Source: Rhodospirillaceae bacterium (GTDB taxonomy: Bacteria > Pseudomonadota > Alphaproteobacteria > UBA8366). Taken from it: DNA of 39,643 nucleotides. Positions 7,243 to 16,294 of this stretch are shown here, piece after piece; position 1 is the first letter of the stretch, and each line of letters begins with the position of its first letter. The notes below the pieces were generated by a model. It made no database searches. It worked only from the letters and a program-made list of their open reading frames with translations, and was not told where the DNA came from. The stretch lies in assembly GCA_002716125.1 (NCBI GenBank), contig PAZH01000079.1, forward strand, positions 1 to 39,643. Direction: 5' to 3'. A program made the position numbers and the translations under genes.

Positions 7243-8294
7243 GAAGCAGCCCTTTGTTCGTCGTCGAAGTGGCGGGGGTGGAGATCGAAGGCCTCGGCGA
7301 TCAACTCGTAGGAGCGGATACGGGCTTCGAACTCGTAGCAATTCGAAAGAATGATGAATTCTTGGCAATCGTATGTCGCGGCCATTTCCTCGATTTTAAC
7401 TTTGACCTTGTCGGGTGTACCGAAAATCAGACGCTGTCGGTTCTGTTGGATGCGGCGTTTTTCGACTTCGGAGAACGTGTAAGAGAGGGCGGTCTCGGGG
7501 CTCGGCATTGGGCCGTGAATGCCCCGGTCGGCGCGCAAGCGGTGCAGGTCCCGGCTTGAGACGATGCGCTCCGCCTCGGCTTCGGTCTCGGCGCACAGGA
7601 CGAAGATTCCCATGGTGAGGGCGGGTTGTTTTAGATATGCCGACGGCTGGAAGCTTTCGCGGTAGAGCCGCAGGAGGGACTCCGTATCGGCCGGATTGAT
7701 GAAATGCGCATAGGACAGCCCCATGCCGAAGCGCGCCGCGAGAGTCGTGCTGCCTTCGCTCGACGCCAGGATCCAGATTTCCGGCACGCCATCGGTGCGC
7801 GGTGTAGCGGTGACGCCGGTCAGCGGATGGTCCGTCGGCAGCGTGTCGTCGAGGAAGGCGGCCATATCGCGAATTTTCGCCGGGAAATACTCGATGCCGA
7901 CCTGTGAACCATAGGCCAGTGCGATGGCGGTGCGGTGGTCGCTGCCGGGCGCGCGGCCGATCCCGAGGTCGATCCGTCCGGGGTACATGTTCTCCAAGAC
8001 CTTGAAGTTCTCGGCGACCTTGTACGGACTGTAGTGACTCAGCATGACGCCGCCCGAGCCGACGCGCATCTCGCGTGTCGCGGCGGCGACGCGGGTCACC
8101 ATGATCTCGGGAGCGGGGCCGGCGAGGCCATCGGTGCCGTGATGTTCCGCCAGCCAATAGCGGTGATAGCCGAGCGATTCAACGCGCTGCGCCAACTCGA
8201 CGGTCTCCCGGATCGCGTCGGCAGCCGTGCCGCCTTCGCGGATTGGCGATTGATCGAGCACGCTGAGGCGGATTTTGTTGGCGGAATCGGTCAT
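7239..8294 (-). CDS. luciferase-like (LLM class) flavin-dependent oxidoreductase
   Basis: The 351-residue protein belongs to the bacterial-luciferase-fold flavin oxidoreductases, group 1 (YhbW-like). Landmarks are LSVLDQSPIREGGT at the N-terminus, YHRYWLAEHHGTDGLAGPAP, VGSGGVMLSHYSPYKVAENF and RIDLGIGRAPGSD. The family uses FMNH2 and oxygen or acts as F420- or flavin-linked reductases, and the substrate here is unknown. It is cytoplasmic with no signal peptide. It is the first gene of a coupled run with tam and the lipoprotein, and is divergent from DUF3572 with only 41 bp between. Confidence 0.88.
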   Translation of the reverse strand: MTDSANKIRLSVLDQSPIREGGTAADAIRETVELAQRVESLGYHRYWLAEHHGTDGLAGPAPEIMVTRVAAATREMRVGSGGVMLSHYSPYKVAENFKVLENMYPGRIDLGIGRAPGSDHRTAIALAYGSQVGIEYFPAKIRDMAAFLDDTLPTDHPLTGVTATPRTDGVPEIWILASSEGSTTLAARFGMGLSYAHFINPADTESLLRLYRESFQPSAYLKQPALTMGIFVLCAETEAEAERIVSSRDLHRLRADRGIHGPMPSPETALSYTFSEVEKRRIQQNRQRLIFGTPDKVKVKIEEMAATYDCQEFIILSNCYEFEARIRSYELIAEAFDLHPRHFDDEQRAAS

Positions 8295-8335
8295 GGGGCG
8301 GGCACAATAGCGCGGATGGCGAGGGGATAGAAAGA

Positions 8336-8617
8336 ATGAAGTTAGCGCGGGATCGCGCCGAGGTCTTGGCGCTCCAAGCTTTGGCGTTTATTGCATCGGA
8401 TGAAGACTTGCTGCCGCGGTTCCTGGCCTTGACGGGCATGGATGTTGACGGATTGCGGACGGCGGCCGGTGAAACCGGTACGCTGATTGCGGTTATGGAC
8501 TTTATCATGTTCGACGACACTTTGGTCGGCCGGTTTGCGGAATTTGCGAGTTTGGAGCCGGACGTTGCCGGCCAAATCCGGTTTGCCTTGGCGGGTCCGG
8601 AAGTCGACCCGGTTTAG
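8336..8617 (+). CDS. DUF3572 family protein
   Basis: The 93-residue acidic protein contains ALQALAFIASDEDLLPRFLALTG and VMDFIMFDDTLVGRFAEFA, the typical content and length of DUF3572 (PF12096), a family of unknown function largely restricted to Alphaproteobacteria. The ATG at 8336 is preceded by a purine-rich gagggg at about 8321. It sits 14 bp upstream of the sulfurtransferase start and is probably co-transcribed with it. Confidence 0.85.
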   Translation: MKLARDRAEVLALQALAFIASDEDLLPRFLALTGMDVDGLRTAAGETGTLIAVMDFIMFDDTLVGRFAEFASLEPDVAGQIRFALAGPEVDPV

Positions 8618-8631
8618 ATTAGGAAAAAAGA

Positions 8632-9465
8632 ATGACCGACAAAGGTTACGCGAACCCCGATTTGTTGTGGACGCCCGCACAATTGGCCGCGAAGCTTGAT
8701 GATCCGACGATTTCGGTTGTCGATGTGCGGCCCGGCGAGCGCTATGCGATGGGGCATATCCCGGGCGCCAAGCATTATGCGATCTATGCGGTGAATTGCG
8801 ACGATACGGACGATGGGCCGCTGAATTCGTTCGTGCGCATGTGGGCCTTTCTGCTGGGGAACCGCGGCGTGTCGCCGGACGACACCATTGTGATCTGCGG
8901 CGAAATCAGCGGGATGACCGCGGCACGGGGGCTCTGGTTCCTCGAATATCTTGGGCATTCGCGGGTGCACATGCTGGATGGTGGATTTACAGCCTGGGCC
9001 GCGGGCGGTCATCCGGTGGCCCGCGACGCCGAGGTTGCGCCGGCGCAGGCGTTTCCGTTTACGCAGAATCCGGACGTGGTGGCGACGTACCAGGATGTCC
9101 TTCGGCTGATCGACGCGCAGGACGGCCTCATTCTCGATACCCGTTCGCGCTTGGAGTTTATCGGCGAGGATGTCCGTGCGGCGCGGGGCGGCGCGATCCC
9201 GGGCGCGGTTCATGTCGAGTGGCTCGAGAACTTAACCGAAGATGGCTTGATGAAACCGGCGGATGAGCTTCGTCGGCAGTTCGAGGCGGCGGGCGTTACG
9301 CCGGATAAGGAGATCGTCGCCTATTGCCAAACCGGCTACCGGTCCGCGCACGCCTACGCGGCGTTGCGTTTGCTCGGGTATCCTCGTGTGCGGAACTATC
9401 TCGGTTCTTGGCGCGAGTGGGGAGATAAGACATTTCTCCCGATTGAAGTGCACGCGGGCACTTAG
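8632..9465 (+). CDS. two-domain sulfurtransferase (rhodanese / 3-mercaptopyruvate type)
   Basis: The 277-residue protein has two tandem rhodanese domains. The first (about 12-130) contains VVDVRPGERYAMGHIPGAKH and lacks a loop cysteine. The second (about 150-270) has LILDTRSRLEFIGED and the active loop YCQTGYRS with catalytic Cys232. The loop sequence is closer to thiosulfate- than to mercaptopyruvate-type enzymes, so the donor is uncertain. It is cytoplasmic. The start is well supported by AGGAAAAAAG at 8621-8630. The stop overlaps the end of a tiny gene on the other strand. Confidence 0.9.
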   Translation: MTDKGYANPDLLWTPAQLAAKLDDPTISVVDVRPGERYAMGHIPGAKHYAIYAVNCDDTDDGPLNSFVRMWAFLLGNRGVSPDDTIVICGEISGMTAARGLWFLEYLGHSRVHMLDGGFTAWAAGGHPVARDAEVAPAQAFPFTQNPDVVATYQDVLRLIDAQDGLILDTRSRLEFIGEDVRAARGGAIPGAVHVEWLENLTEDGLMKPADELRRQFEAAGVTPDKEIVAYCQTGYRSAHAYAALRLLGYPRVRNYLGSWREWGDKTFLPIEVHAGT

Positions 9466-9626
9466 GTTTCGATGTGATGGCGGCCGTTGAGTTCGATCAT
9501 GCGGCAGATGGCACTGAGCGCCGCGCCAACCGTTTCGTCTTCGCCGGCGTCTTCATAGCGTTTGGTGAGATTCTCGGCCCAATCCTTCTGGCTAGCCGCA
9601 TATTTCTTATAGTCGATGGTGATCAT
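9462..9626 (-). CDS. tiny protein, related to the neighbouring tiny gene
   Basis: This is a 54-codon ORF starting at ATG 9626 and ending TAA at 9462-9464. The product begins MITIDYKKYAASQKDWAENL, is acidic in the middle (EDAGEDET) and ends IELNGRHHIET. Upstream on the minus strand is a purine-rich gaaaggcaggga. The N-terminus matches the product of 9721-9954 at I-x-[IV]-D-Y-x-x-Y-x-x-x-Q-K-[DE]-W-A-E-x-L, and the C-terminal helix is also similar. That conservation between two adjacent short frames is the main argument that both are real. I do not recognise the family. No membrane segment or signal is visible. Confidence 0.6.
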   Translation of the reverse strand: MITIDYKKYAASQKDWAENLTKRYEDAGEDETVGAALSAICRMIELNGRHHIET

Positions 9627-9720
9627 GTCTCGGTCCCTGCCTTTCTGGCGATAACGAGAAGAGCTTAACCCGGCTTCGCTGCTCGCGAAGTGATCCGCGT
9701 CACATCGGCTGAATTGATAT

Positions 9721-9954
9721 TTAAGCGGCGCGCGCGCGAGGTGCTTTTATGTAGGACGGCAAATCTTGCCGGTCGTCCGTGTAAATGTTGGCGGTCGGCT
9801 GCAGGGCCATCGCGAACAGGCGATTCATCGCGAGGATGGCGAGCAAAGCGTATTCCCGGTCGGTGGCGCCATTGTCCAATTCCGATTTAGCTACAAGGGT
9901 TTCGGCCCATTCTTTTTGTTCGTCCAAATAGTGACTGTAATCCACCCTAATCAC
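9721..9954 (-). CDS. small protein, paralogue of the tiny gene at 9462-9626
   Basis: The 77-residue product, from a GTG at 9954, begins VIRVDYSHYLDEQKEWAETL. The GTG is preceded by gaagaaagga, a good Shine-Dalgarno, at the same relative position as in the neighbouring paralogue. A longer open frame reaching 10224 would overlap the divergent TPR gene and its extension looks non-coding. The middle (REYALLAILAMNRLFAMAL) is a likely amphipathic helix and the tail is basic and Ala/Arg-rich. The gap to the paralogue is 94 bp. The family is not recognised. Confidence 0.6.
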   Translation of the reverse strand: MIRVDYSHYLDEQKEWAETLVAKSELDNGATDREYALLAILAMNRLFAMALQPTANIYTDDRQDLPSYIKAPRARAA

Positions 9955-10147
9955 GATCTTGGTCCTTTCTTCGCTTCTGCAGTCTTTGCCGTGTTCGCCG
10001 GCACGCGAAACACATTGCCGGCCTTGCCGTAGAGCGATGCAGCCGCTGTGCCATATCCCATCATCCGATGGACTTGCGTTCGGGGCCGGGCTAAACCTGA
10101 CGGTACCCGCTTTATCGTTCCGGCTTCTATCGAACTGAATCGTTTCA

Positions 10148-12079
10148 ATGAGCATTCCTAAAATTCGCGCAGCGTTGGAGGCCGGCGACCTGGCGACGGC
10201 GGAGCGATTGGCGCGCGAGACCATAGAGTCGAATGCCGAAGATGCGTTGGCCCACGCCTATCTCGGTTCTATTCTCGCGGGACGCGGCGAGGCGAGCGAC
10301 GCGTTGGCGCATTATCGGGCGGCGGTGGCGCTACGCCCGAATGAGGCGGTCTTCCATAACGAATTAGGCAATGCGCTGGCGCGCGTCGGCGATTTCGATG
10401 CCGCGGAGAAATCTTTGCGGGAAGCGGCTCGGCTGTCCGATGCCTCACCCGAGATCAATAACAACCTTGGCAATATTCTGCGCGGATTGGGGCGCCATGC
10501 GGAGGCCGCCGAGCAATACCGGGAGGCGCTCCGGTTACGCCCCGACTATTCGGAGGCGCAGACGAATCTGGGCGTTGTGCTGCAGGAGGCGGACGATTTC
10601 ACGGCTGCGCGCGCGGCCTACGAGGCGGCTATCGCGACGGACCCATCCAATGCCTTTGCCTATACGCATCTCGGCTTGATCGCAGCACGCGAAGGACACT
10701 TGTCGGAAGCCGAAACCTTGCACCGCAAAGCGCTCGAAATCGCACCCGATGCCGTTGCCGCGCAAGCCAATCTCGGCATCGTGTTGAAGGATCAGGGGCG
10801 CCTGAAGGACGCGCGCGCGGCCTATGCGCGTGCGATGGAACTCGATCCGCACGATGCGGGGCTGCATTCCAATTTGCTTCTCGCTCAGTGCTTCGATCCG
10901 GCGATGAGCGAGAAATCGCTTTATGCGGCGCACCGGACCTATGGCGAACGGCGGGAGATCAACCGGGCGGCGCCATTTGAGATCGCGCCGCGCGAGGATG
11001 GACGTCTTCGGATCGGCTATGTCTCGCCCGATTTCTATGCACATTCCGTCGCGTCGTTTGTCGAGTCCGTCCTCGCGGCGCATGACCGGTCGCGCTTCCA
11101 CATCACGTGTTATTCAAATCTGTTGCGCGGCGACAACGTGACAGCGCGTCTCCAATCCATGGCGGAGGTCTGGCACGATACTGTCAGTGCCAGCGATGCC
11201 GAACTCTTCGATCGGATCCGTGCCGACGGCATCGATATTCTCGTCGATCTTTCCGGGCATACGGCGAACAACCGGCTGCCCGTCTTCGCGCGCCGCGCAG
11301 CACCCGTACAAATCAGTTGGATCGGCTATCCGGCCACGACGGGTCTCACGCGTATGGACTACCGGATCACCGATGAATGGGCGGACCCCGAGGGCTCCTC
11401 CGATCAATGGCATAGTGAAGACCTGTTGCGCCTGGATGGCGGTTTTCTGTGCTATCAGGCACCGCCCGATGCGCCGGATCTCGACGCCCGCGTCGACGGC
11501 CCTTTGACTTTCGGATCCTTTAACAACGCTTCGAAGATCAGCGAAAGCGTCATTGACCTCTGGGCGGAATTGCTTCGCCAAGAACCGGAGTCGCGTCTAC
11601 TGCTGAAATCTCGCCAGCTGGCGGACGAGGATGTTTGCAAGCGGCTCCGCGATGCGTTCCAGGCGAAGGGCGTTGTCGAAGGGCGCCTGGCGTTCCGCGG
11701 GCGTATCGCGTCTCGCACAGATCATTTCGCACTCTACCGGTCCGTCGATGTTGCGCTCGATACGTGCCCCTATAACGGCACGACCACCACCTGCGAGGCG
11801 CTTTGGATGGGGGTTCCGGTGGTTGCGCTGCGGGGCGAGCGGCATGCGGCCCGGGTCGGCGCGAGTTTGCTGAGCGCCGCCGGCCGGCCGGAGTGGATTG
11901 CCGAGACGCCGCAGGACTACGTGGAGATTGCGCGCACACTTGCCGGCGCGCGGCCGCCTCGTGCCCACGTCAGAGATGCCTTGGCCGCGTCTCGCTTAAT
12001 GGACGCCGGGCGTCATGTTTCGGAGCTGGAAAACGCGTATCGCAACATCTGGGCACGCTATCTCGAGGCGAACGGGTGA
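10148..12079 (+). CDS. TPR-containing GT41 (O-GlcNAc-transferase-like) glycosyltransferase
   Basis: The 643-residue protein has about seven tetratricopeptide repeats (residues 1-245; for example AEAAEQYREALRLRPDY). They are followed by a GT-B catalytic domain of the OGT/SPINDLY class (about 285-640). Key motifs are LRIGYVSPDFYAHSVASF (His299), DILVDLSGHTANNRL (His371), APVQISWIGYPATTG, FGSFNNASKISE, the phosphate-binding region LLLKS (Lys487) and DVALDTCPYNGTTTT (535-548). It is a cytoplasmic protein O-glycosyltransferase. In Caulobacter a protein of this architecture (FlmG) glycosylates flagellin, and MotA/MotB genes follow 2.7 kb away, so a flagellin target is a reasonable guess. The stop overlaps the MATE start. 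Confidence 0.88.
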   Translation: MSIPKIRAALEAGDLATAERLARETIESNAEDALAHAYLGSILAGRGEASDALAHYRAAVALRPNEAVFHNELGNALARVGDFDAAEKSLREAARLSDASPEINNNLGNILRGLGRHAEAAEQYREALRLRPDYSEAQTNLGVVLQEADDFTAARAAYEAAIATDPSNAFAYTHLGLIAAREGHLSEAETLHRKALEIAPDAVAAQANLGIVLKDQGRLKDARAAYARAMELDPHDAGLHSNLLLAQCFDPAMSEKSLYAAHRTYGERREINRAAPFEIAPREDGRLRIGYVSPDFYAHSVASFVESVLAAHDRSRFHITCYSNLLRGDNVTARLQSMAEVWHDTVSASDAELFDRIRADGIDILVDLSGHTANNRLPVFARRAAPVQISWIGYPATTGLTRMDYRITDEWADPEGSSDQWHSEDLLRLDGGFLCYQAPPDAPDLDARVDGPLTFGSFNNASKISESVIDLWAELLRQEPESRLLLKSRQLADEDVCKRLRDAFQAKGVVEGRLAFRGRIASRTDHFALYRSVDVALDTCPYNGTTTTCEALWMGVPVVALRGERHAARVGASLLSAAGRPEWIAETPQDYVEIARTLAGARPPRAHVRDALAASRLMDAGRHVSELENAYRNIWARYLEANG

Positions 12080-13428
12080 CCGGCGCTTCCGCGATGTCGC
12101 GTTGGGTCGACCCGGATACCAATCGCCGCTTATGGCGCATGTCGGGTCCGATGATCCTCGCGAACGTCGCCGTCCCATTACGCGGTGCTGTCGATACCGC
12201 GATGGTGGGACACCTCTCCGAGCCGTATTTCCTCGTGGCGGTCGCAACCGGCACGACGATCTTTAATTTCATCTTTTTCGCATTCAATTGCCTTCGCATG
12301 GGAACAACGGCGCCGACGGCGCAGGCGGTCGGCGCGGGCGATCATGCGGAAGTCCGCGCCATTTTGTGGCGCGCGCTGCTTCTCTCGGCGCTGATTTCCA
12401 CGTCGCTGCTGGCTTTGCAACTGCCCATCGTCGACGTCGCGTTGTGGATGATCCCGGCGAGCGCGGAAGCGGAAGCCCACGCGCGGACGTTCTTTCTGAT
12501 CCGCATCTGGGCGATGCCGGCGGCGCTGGCGACCTACGCGTTTGTCGGTTGGCTTTACGGTCTTGAAGACGCAAGAATGCCGCTGGTTCTGCAGATCGTT
12601 ACAAATCTGATCAATATCGCACTCGATTTCCTGTTTGTTTTCGGCTTCGAGTGGGGCGTGGCCGGTGTCGCCGCGGCCGGATTGATCGCCGATTTTGCCG
12701 GCCTTGCAATTGCGATCGTCGTCATTTCGCGCCGGCTCAAACGTTTCGACGGCGCGACGACATGGGCGCAGGTGGCGGATGGTGCGCGGATGCGGCGAAT
12801 GCTGGCCATCAACCGCGATATTTTCATGCGGACCTTCTGCGTTGTCTCGACGTCGGCGATTTTCATCGCCCGCAGCGCCGAACTTGGCGACCTTGAGGCG
12901 GCCGCAAACCAGATTCTCTTGAACTTCCTGATGTTCACGTCCTTCGGGATGGACGGAATCGCGTTTGCCGCCGAAGCGTTGATCGGCGAAGCGATCGGTC
13001 GCGGCAATTTGGACCGCTTCCGCACCGCCGTCCGAACGGTCTTGGTCTGGACAGCCGCTTTCGCGGTGGTGAATGTCTTGATCTATTGGCTGCTCGGGTT
13101 GCGGATCGTCTATTTGATGACGGATATTGAGACGGTTCGCCAAACGGCGGAGACCTACCTCGTATGGTCGATTGCGATGCCGATCGTATCGTCTTGGGCA
13201 TTCAGTTTTGACGGTATTTTTATCGGTGCGACGCGCACAAAGACATTGCGCAACACGATGTTTGTCGCATTCGCCGCCTTCTTGCTGATTGTCTTCGGCC
13301 CCTTCGCCGAATTGAACAACCATCTTCTCTGGCTGGCGTTTTTTATGTTTTTGACGATGCGCGGCGCCTTGCTAGCCGCATGTTATCCGCGGCTACGCTT
13401 GAGTTTGGAACGTACCGGGACGTCGTAG
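12076..13428 (+). CDS. MATE family efflux transporter (DinF-like)
   Basis: The roughly 450-residue membrane protein has about twelve hydrophobic segments arranged as two repeats. The start RLWRMSGPMILANVAVPLRG followed by VDTAMVGHLSEP is typical of the DinF branch of MATE proteins, which export cations or drugs in exchange for Na+ or H+. I place the start at GTG 12076, which overlaps the preceding stop as GTGA and implies coupling; ATG 12094 is the alternative and has no Shine-Dalgarno. The 3' end overlaps the convergent methyltransferase gene by 36 bp. The substrate cannot be told. Confidence 0.85.
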   Translation: MTGASAMSRWVDPDTNRRLWRMSGPMILANVAVPLRGAVDTAMVGHLSEPYFLVAVATGTTIFNFIFFAFNCLRMGTTAPTAQAVGAGDHAEVRAILWRALLLSALISTSLLALQLPIVDVALWMIPASAEAEAHARTFFLIRIWAMPAALATYAFVGWLYGLEDARMPLVLQIVTNLINIALDFLFVFGFEWGVAGVAAAGLIADFAGLAIAIVVISRRLKRFDGATTWAQVADGARMRRMLAINRDIFMRTFCVVSTSAIFIARSAELGDLEAAANQILLNFLMFTSFGMDGIAFAAEALIGEAIGRGNLDRFRTAVRTVLVWTAAFAVVNVLIYWLLGLRIVYLMTDIETVRQTAETYLVWSIAMPIVSSWAFSFDGIFIGATRTKTLRNTMFVAFAAFLLIVFGPFAELNNHLLWLAFFMFLTMRGALLAACYPRLRLSLERTGTS

Positions 13429-14712
13429 AACCGCAACCGCTTCCAATTCCGCCGACCACGTAAACTGATCGATCGGTACGGCCGATTCAATCAAATAGCC
13501 GCCGTCGACAAGAATGCGCAGGTCGCGCGCGAATGTCGTTGGATTGCAAGACACCGCGACGATGGTGGGAACATTCGACAGGGCCAAGTATTCGGCTTGC
13601 GCTTGTGCGCCGGAACGCGGCGGGTCGAAGATCACGGCATCGAATTTCTTGAGCTCCTTGTCCGTCAATGGATTGCGAGCGAGATCGCGACGTGTCGCGG
13701 TATGGGATAAGCCAGCCGCCGCGCGGCGCATCGCCGACACCATATGTTGGTCGATCTCGAAGGCCGTTGCTTGCGCCGCCTCAGCAAGCGGGAAGGACAA
13801 CGTACCGCATCCCGCATAGAGGTCGGCGATCCGTTTGGCGCCCTGGACGCCGTCCCGGACCAATTCGACGATTTGCTTTTCGCCTTCGCGGCTCGGCTGC
13901 AGGAAATACCGTTCGGGCAACGCGACAGAGGCGCGCCCGAAACGGAGCGTGGGATGGTTGTGCTGGACGACCGGTTCGACAAAAGCACCGTCGGCCCAAG
14001 AAATTCGTTCGATCCCGTGCTCGGCGGCGAATGTCGCGGATTGTTGGTAGAATCGCGGATCGGGCGTGCGGTTCGACTTTGCGAGGATCAGAAGATCGAA
14101 ACCGTTGTCCGTCTCGGTAATCCGGATATCGTCTGCTTTGCCGGCCAAAGCGTTGGCTGAAATCCAGGCGCGCAATGGCCCCAGCAACGCGACAATGGAA
14201 GGCAGGGCCACCGCGCACTCGGTCAGGTCGATGACCCGGCGGCTCCCGGCCGCGTGAAAACCCAGCGTGACTGCGGGGCCGCGCCGTTCCATGGCCAATT
14301 CGACCCGGCGGCGGGTCCCAGGGGAAATGACAATCGTATCGCGAATCTCGATTTCGGATAGATTTCGGCGCGCTAAGGCGTCTTTGAGGATCGATTTCTT
14401 GAACGAAGCGACGGCATTTGGCGCTAAATGCTGTAGCGCGCACCCGCCACAGCGGCCAAAGTGCCGGCAAACCGGCGGTATCCGTTCCGGGCTCGGGGCG
14501 ATAATGTCCTCGATCGCAGCACGTACACCGTTTCCGCGTCCTTCGGCAAAGGAAACGCGCAAATGATCGCCAGGGGCGCTAAAGGGGACGTAACATATTT
14601 CTCCAGAGATTATTTGAGAAATACCGTCTCCTTTTGCACCAATACGCTCGATTATTACCTCTTCATATCGGATGTGAGGTTTTTTCGATGATTTCTTTTT
14701 CTTTTGTCGCAA
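13393..14712 (-). CDS. 23S rRNA/tRNA uracil-5 methyltransferase, RlmD/RumA-TrmA family
   Basis: The 439-residue protein has three parts: an N-terminal TRAM-like domain (about 17-72), an iron-sulfur cysteine set (Cys82, Cys88, Cys91 and Cys166; CRHFGRCGGC), and a SAM domain with ADLYAGCGTLSFPLA (297-310). IFDPPRSGA (361-369) and the nucleophile Cys389 in AVSCNPTTFARDL complete the RNA m5U active site. It probably methylates a 23S rRNA uridine. The start is assigned to a TTG at 14712 and is weak: the N-terminus is a run of Lys/Ser and no ATG lies upstream of the TRAM domain. An alternative internal non-ATG start cannot be excluded. Confidence 0.88.
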   Translation of the reverse strand: MRQKKKKSSKKPHIRYEEVIIERIGAKGDGISQIISGEICYVPFSAPGDHLRVSFAEGRGNGVRAAIEDIIAPSPERIPPVCRHFGRCGGCALQHLAPNAVASFKKSILKDALARRNLSEIEIRDTIVISPGTRRRVELAMERRGPAVTLGFHAAGSRRVIDLTECAVALPSIVALLGPLRAWISANALAGKADDIRITETDNGFDLLILAKSNRTPDPRFYQQSATFAAEHGIERISWADGAFVEPVVQHNHPTLRFGRASVALPERYFLQPSREGEKQIVELVRDGVQGAKRIADLYAGCGTLSFPLAEAAQATAFEIDQHMVSAMRRAAAGLSHTATRRDLARNPLTDKELKKFDAVIFDPPRSGAQAQAEYLALSNVPTIVAVSCNPTTFARDLRILVDGGYLIESAVPIDQFTWSAELEAVAVLRRPGTFQTQA

Positions 14713-14819
14713 GTAAATAACTGTTCCGATTAACTTGGTTCATAGTTATTTTAATACTGTAGAACTAAGTAATTTGGAGATACGCAATATCGCGAAAGCG
14801 ATAAACGCGGCGATTGCTC

Positions 14820-15635
14820 ATGTCGTTTACAACCTTTATCGGTGTCATTGTCGGGTTCGGTCTGTTCATCTTTTCGATCATTCTGAGTACCAACAACTAT
14901 TGGATTTTCGTGAGTGGCCCCAGTCTGCTCATGGTGATTGGCGGAACTTTCGCGGCGACTTTGATCGGCCAAGAGGTACGCTATGTGATACTCGCACTAC
15001 GCGGGATCATTGGTATCTTTACCGTTCAACGCGGCGGACGCAACGTGCTGAACAGCGAAGTCGGGCGCGTTATCCGTTGGGGATATTTGGTCCAATCGGG
15101 CGGTGTCCTGGCGCTGGAAGACGAGGCGGCGAAGGTACATGGAGACGAGTTCCTGCACTTCGGCGTTGAGTTGATTTTGTCCGGTAACGATGGCGACGAG
15201 GTCAGAGAGATTCTCCTAAACGTCGCGGCAACGACGTACGAACGGAACACCGTTCAAGCGAATATCTTGAAGAGCATGGGCGCCACGGCGCCAGCTTTTG
15301 GGATGATCGGAACCTTGGTGGGCCTGATTATTATGCTCGACAGTATGGGCGATGATCCGTCGAAACTCGGCAGTGGTCTCGCCGTTGCGTTGAACACGAC
15401 ACTCTACGGTGTGTTGGTCGCGCGCATGGTCTTTATTCCAGCGGCGGCCAAGCAGGAACAACGCGAACAAATCGGGCGATTTAGAAATGAATTGATGGCG
15501 GAGGGTCTGGCGTTGCTCGCCGATCAAACGAGTCCGCGAACCATTCAGGACAGGATGAATAGCTTCCTGGATCCGGCCATTCGCTTCGATATCGATCAGC
15601 AATTGCGCGGCGGCGCACAGGAAGCGGCTGAATGA
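14820..15635 (+). CDS. motA: MotA/TolQ/ExbB family proton channel, flagellar motor stator
   Basis: The 271-residue protein has four predicted membrane segments: FTTFIGVIVGFGLFIFSIIL, IFVSGPSLLMVIGGTFAATL, and a later pair including APAFGMIGTLVGLIIML and AVALNTTLYGVLVARMVFIP. It also has a large cytoplasmic loop. The Pro residues in ATAPAFGM and VFIPAA match the functionally important MotA prolines. It forms the stator with MotB, whose ATG overlaps its stop (ATGA). I use ATG 14820; the open frame can start two codons earlier at TTG 14814. A short divergent gap separates it from the methyltransferase gene. Confidence 0.88.
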   Translation: MSFTTFIGVIVGFGLFIFSIILSTNNYWIFVSGPSLLMVIGGTFAATLIGQEVRYVILALRGIIGIFTVQRGGRNVLNSEVGRVIRWGYLVQSGGVLALEDEAAKVHGDEFLHFGVELILSGNDGDEVREILLNVAATTYERNTVQANILKSMGATAPAFGMIGTLVGLIIMLDSMGDDPSKLGSGLAVALNTTLYGVLVARMVFIPAAAKQEQREQIGRFRNELMAEGLALLADQTSPRTIQDRMNSFLDPAIRFDIDQQLRGGAQEAAE

Positions 15636-16294
15636 GGCCCCGCCCCAAATTACAGTCCGAAGAGGTGAGCGAAGACTGGCTCGTAACTTACGCGGATGCC
15701 ATCACGTTGCTTCTCGCGTTTTTCGTGATGATCATCACTTTTAAGGACTATGACGCGGGCGAGCGCGAAAACGCAGTTGCCGCAATCAAAGAAAACCTGG
15801 GTTCGCAAGAGAATGTCGCGACGCCGATGTTTTCCTTGATGAACAATCTTAATTCGATTTTGGATGGTGCAGACATCCAGCAGGAGCAATTCGAAGTCGG
15901 ATTCGATCAGGATGGCGTCGTTCTAGAGTTTTCCAGTAAAGCATTTTTCGCTTCGGGTCGGGCCACGCTGCTGCCGGAAGCGAAGGCGATCTTGGGTGAG
16001 GTCGTTGTCGAAATGCAGGAACCGACCTATGAGGGCTACTTTATTGATGTTGAAGGGCATACAGACGACGTGCCCATCAGCACGAAACAATTCCCGTCGA
16101 ACTGGGAATTGTCCGCGTCCCGCGCATCTGCCGTTGTGCGTTTCTTCATAGAGCAAGGGATAAAACCGTCCAGGCTAAAGGCAGCCGGTTATGCAGACAC
16201 AAAACCGAAGCTGCCGAATAAGGATTTCCTTGGAGACGGAATCCCTGAAAACCGCGCGCAAAACCGGAGGGTCGGCCTCCGCCTGCACCCGTAA
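15632..16294 (+). CDS. motB: MotB-like flagellar motor protein, OmpA-family peptidoglycan-binding domain
   Basis: The 220-residue protein has an N-terminal membrane segment DWLVTYADAITLLLAFFVM, in which Asp22 is the expected proton-carrying residue of MotB. The OmpA-like domain (about 95-220) shows FIDVEGHTDDVPI, NWELSASRASAVVRFF, GYADTKP and NRAQNRRVGLRL, and anchors the stator to peptidoglycan. Its ATG overlaps the motA stop, so stoichiometric coupled expression is expected. The plug/linker region between 45 and 95 is short. Confidence 0.88.
   Translation: MRPRPKLQSEEVSEDWLVTYADAITLLLAFFVMIITFKDYDAGERENAVAAIKENLGSQENVATPMFSLMNNLNSILDGADIQQEQFEVGFDQDGVVLEFSSKAFFASGRATLLPEAKAILGEVVVEMQEPTYEGYFIDVEGHTDDVPISTKQFPSNWELSASRASAVVRFFIEQGIKPSRLKAAGYADTKPKLPNKDFLGDGIPENRAQNRRVGLRLHP

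Noticed and set aside
9955..10224. N-terminal extension of the small gene at 9721-9954
   Set aside because: It would overlap the start of the divergent TPR gene, and its sequence shows no similarity to the paralogue, whereas the GTG at 9954 has a good Shine-Dalgarno.
11803..12075. Extended N-terminus of the MATE gene
   Set aside because: It lies inside the glycosyltransferase coding region in another frame and is Arg/Cys-rich, unlike a MATE protein.
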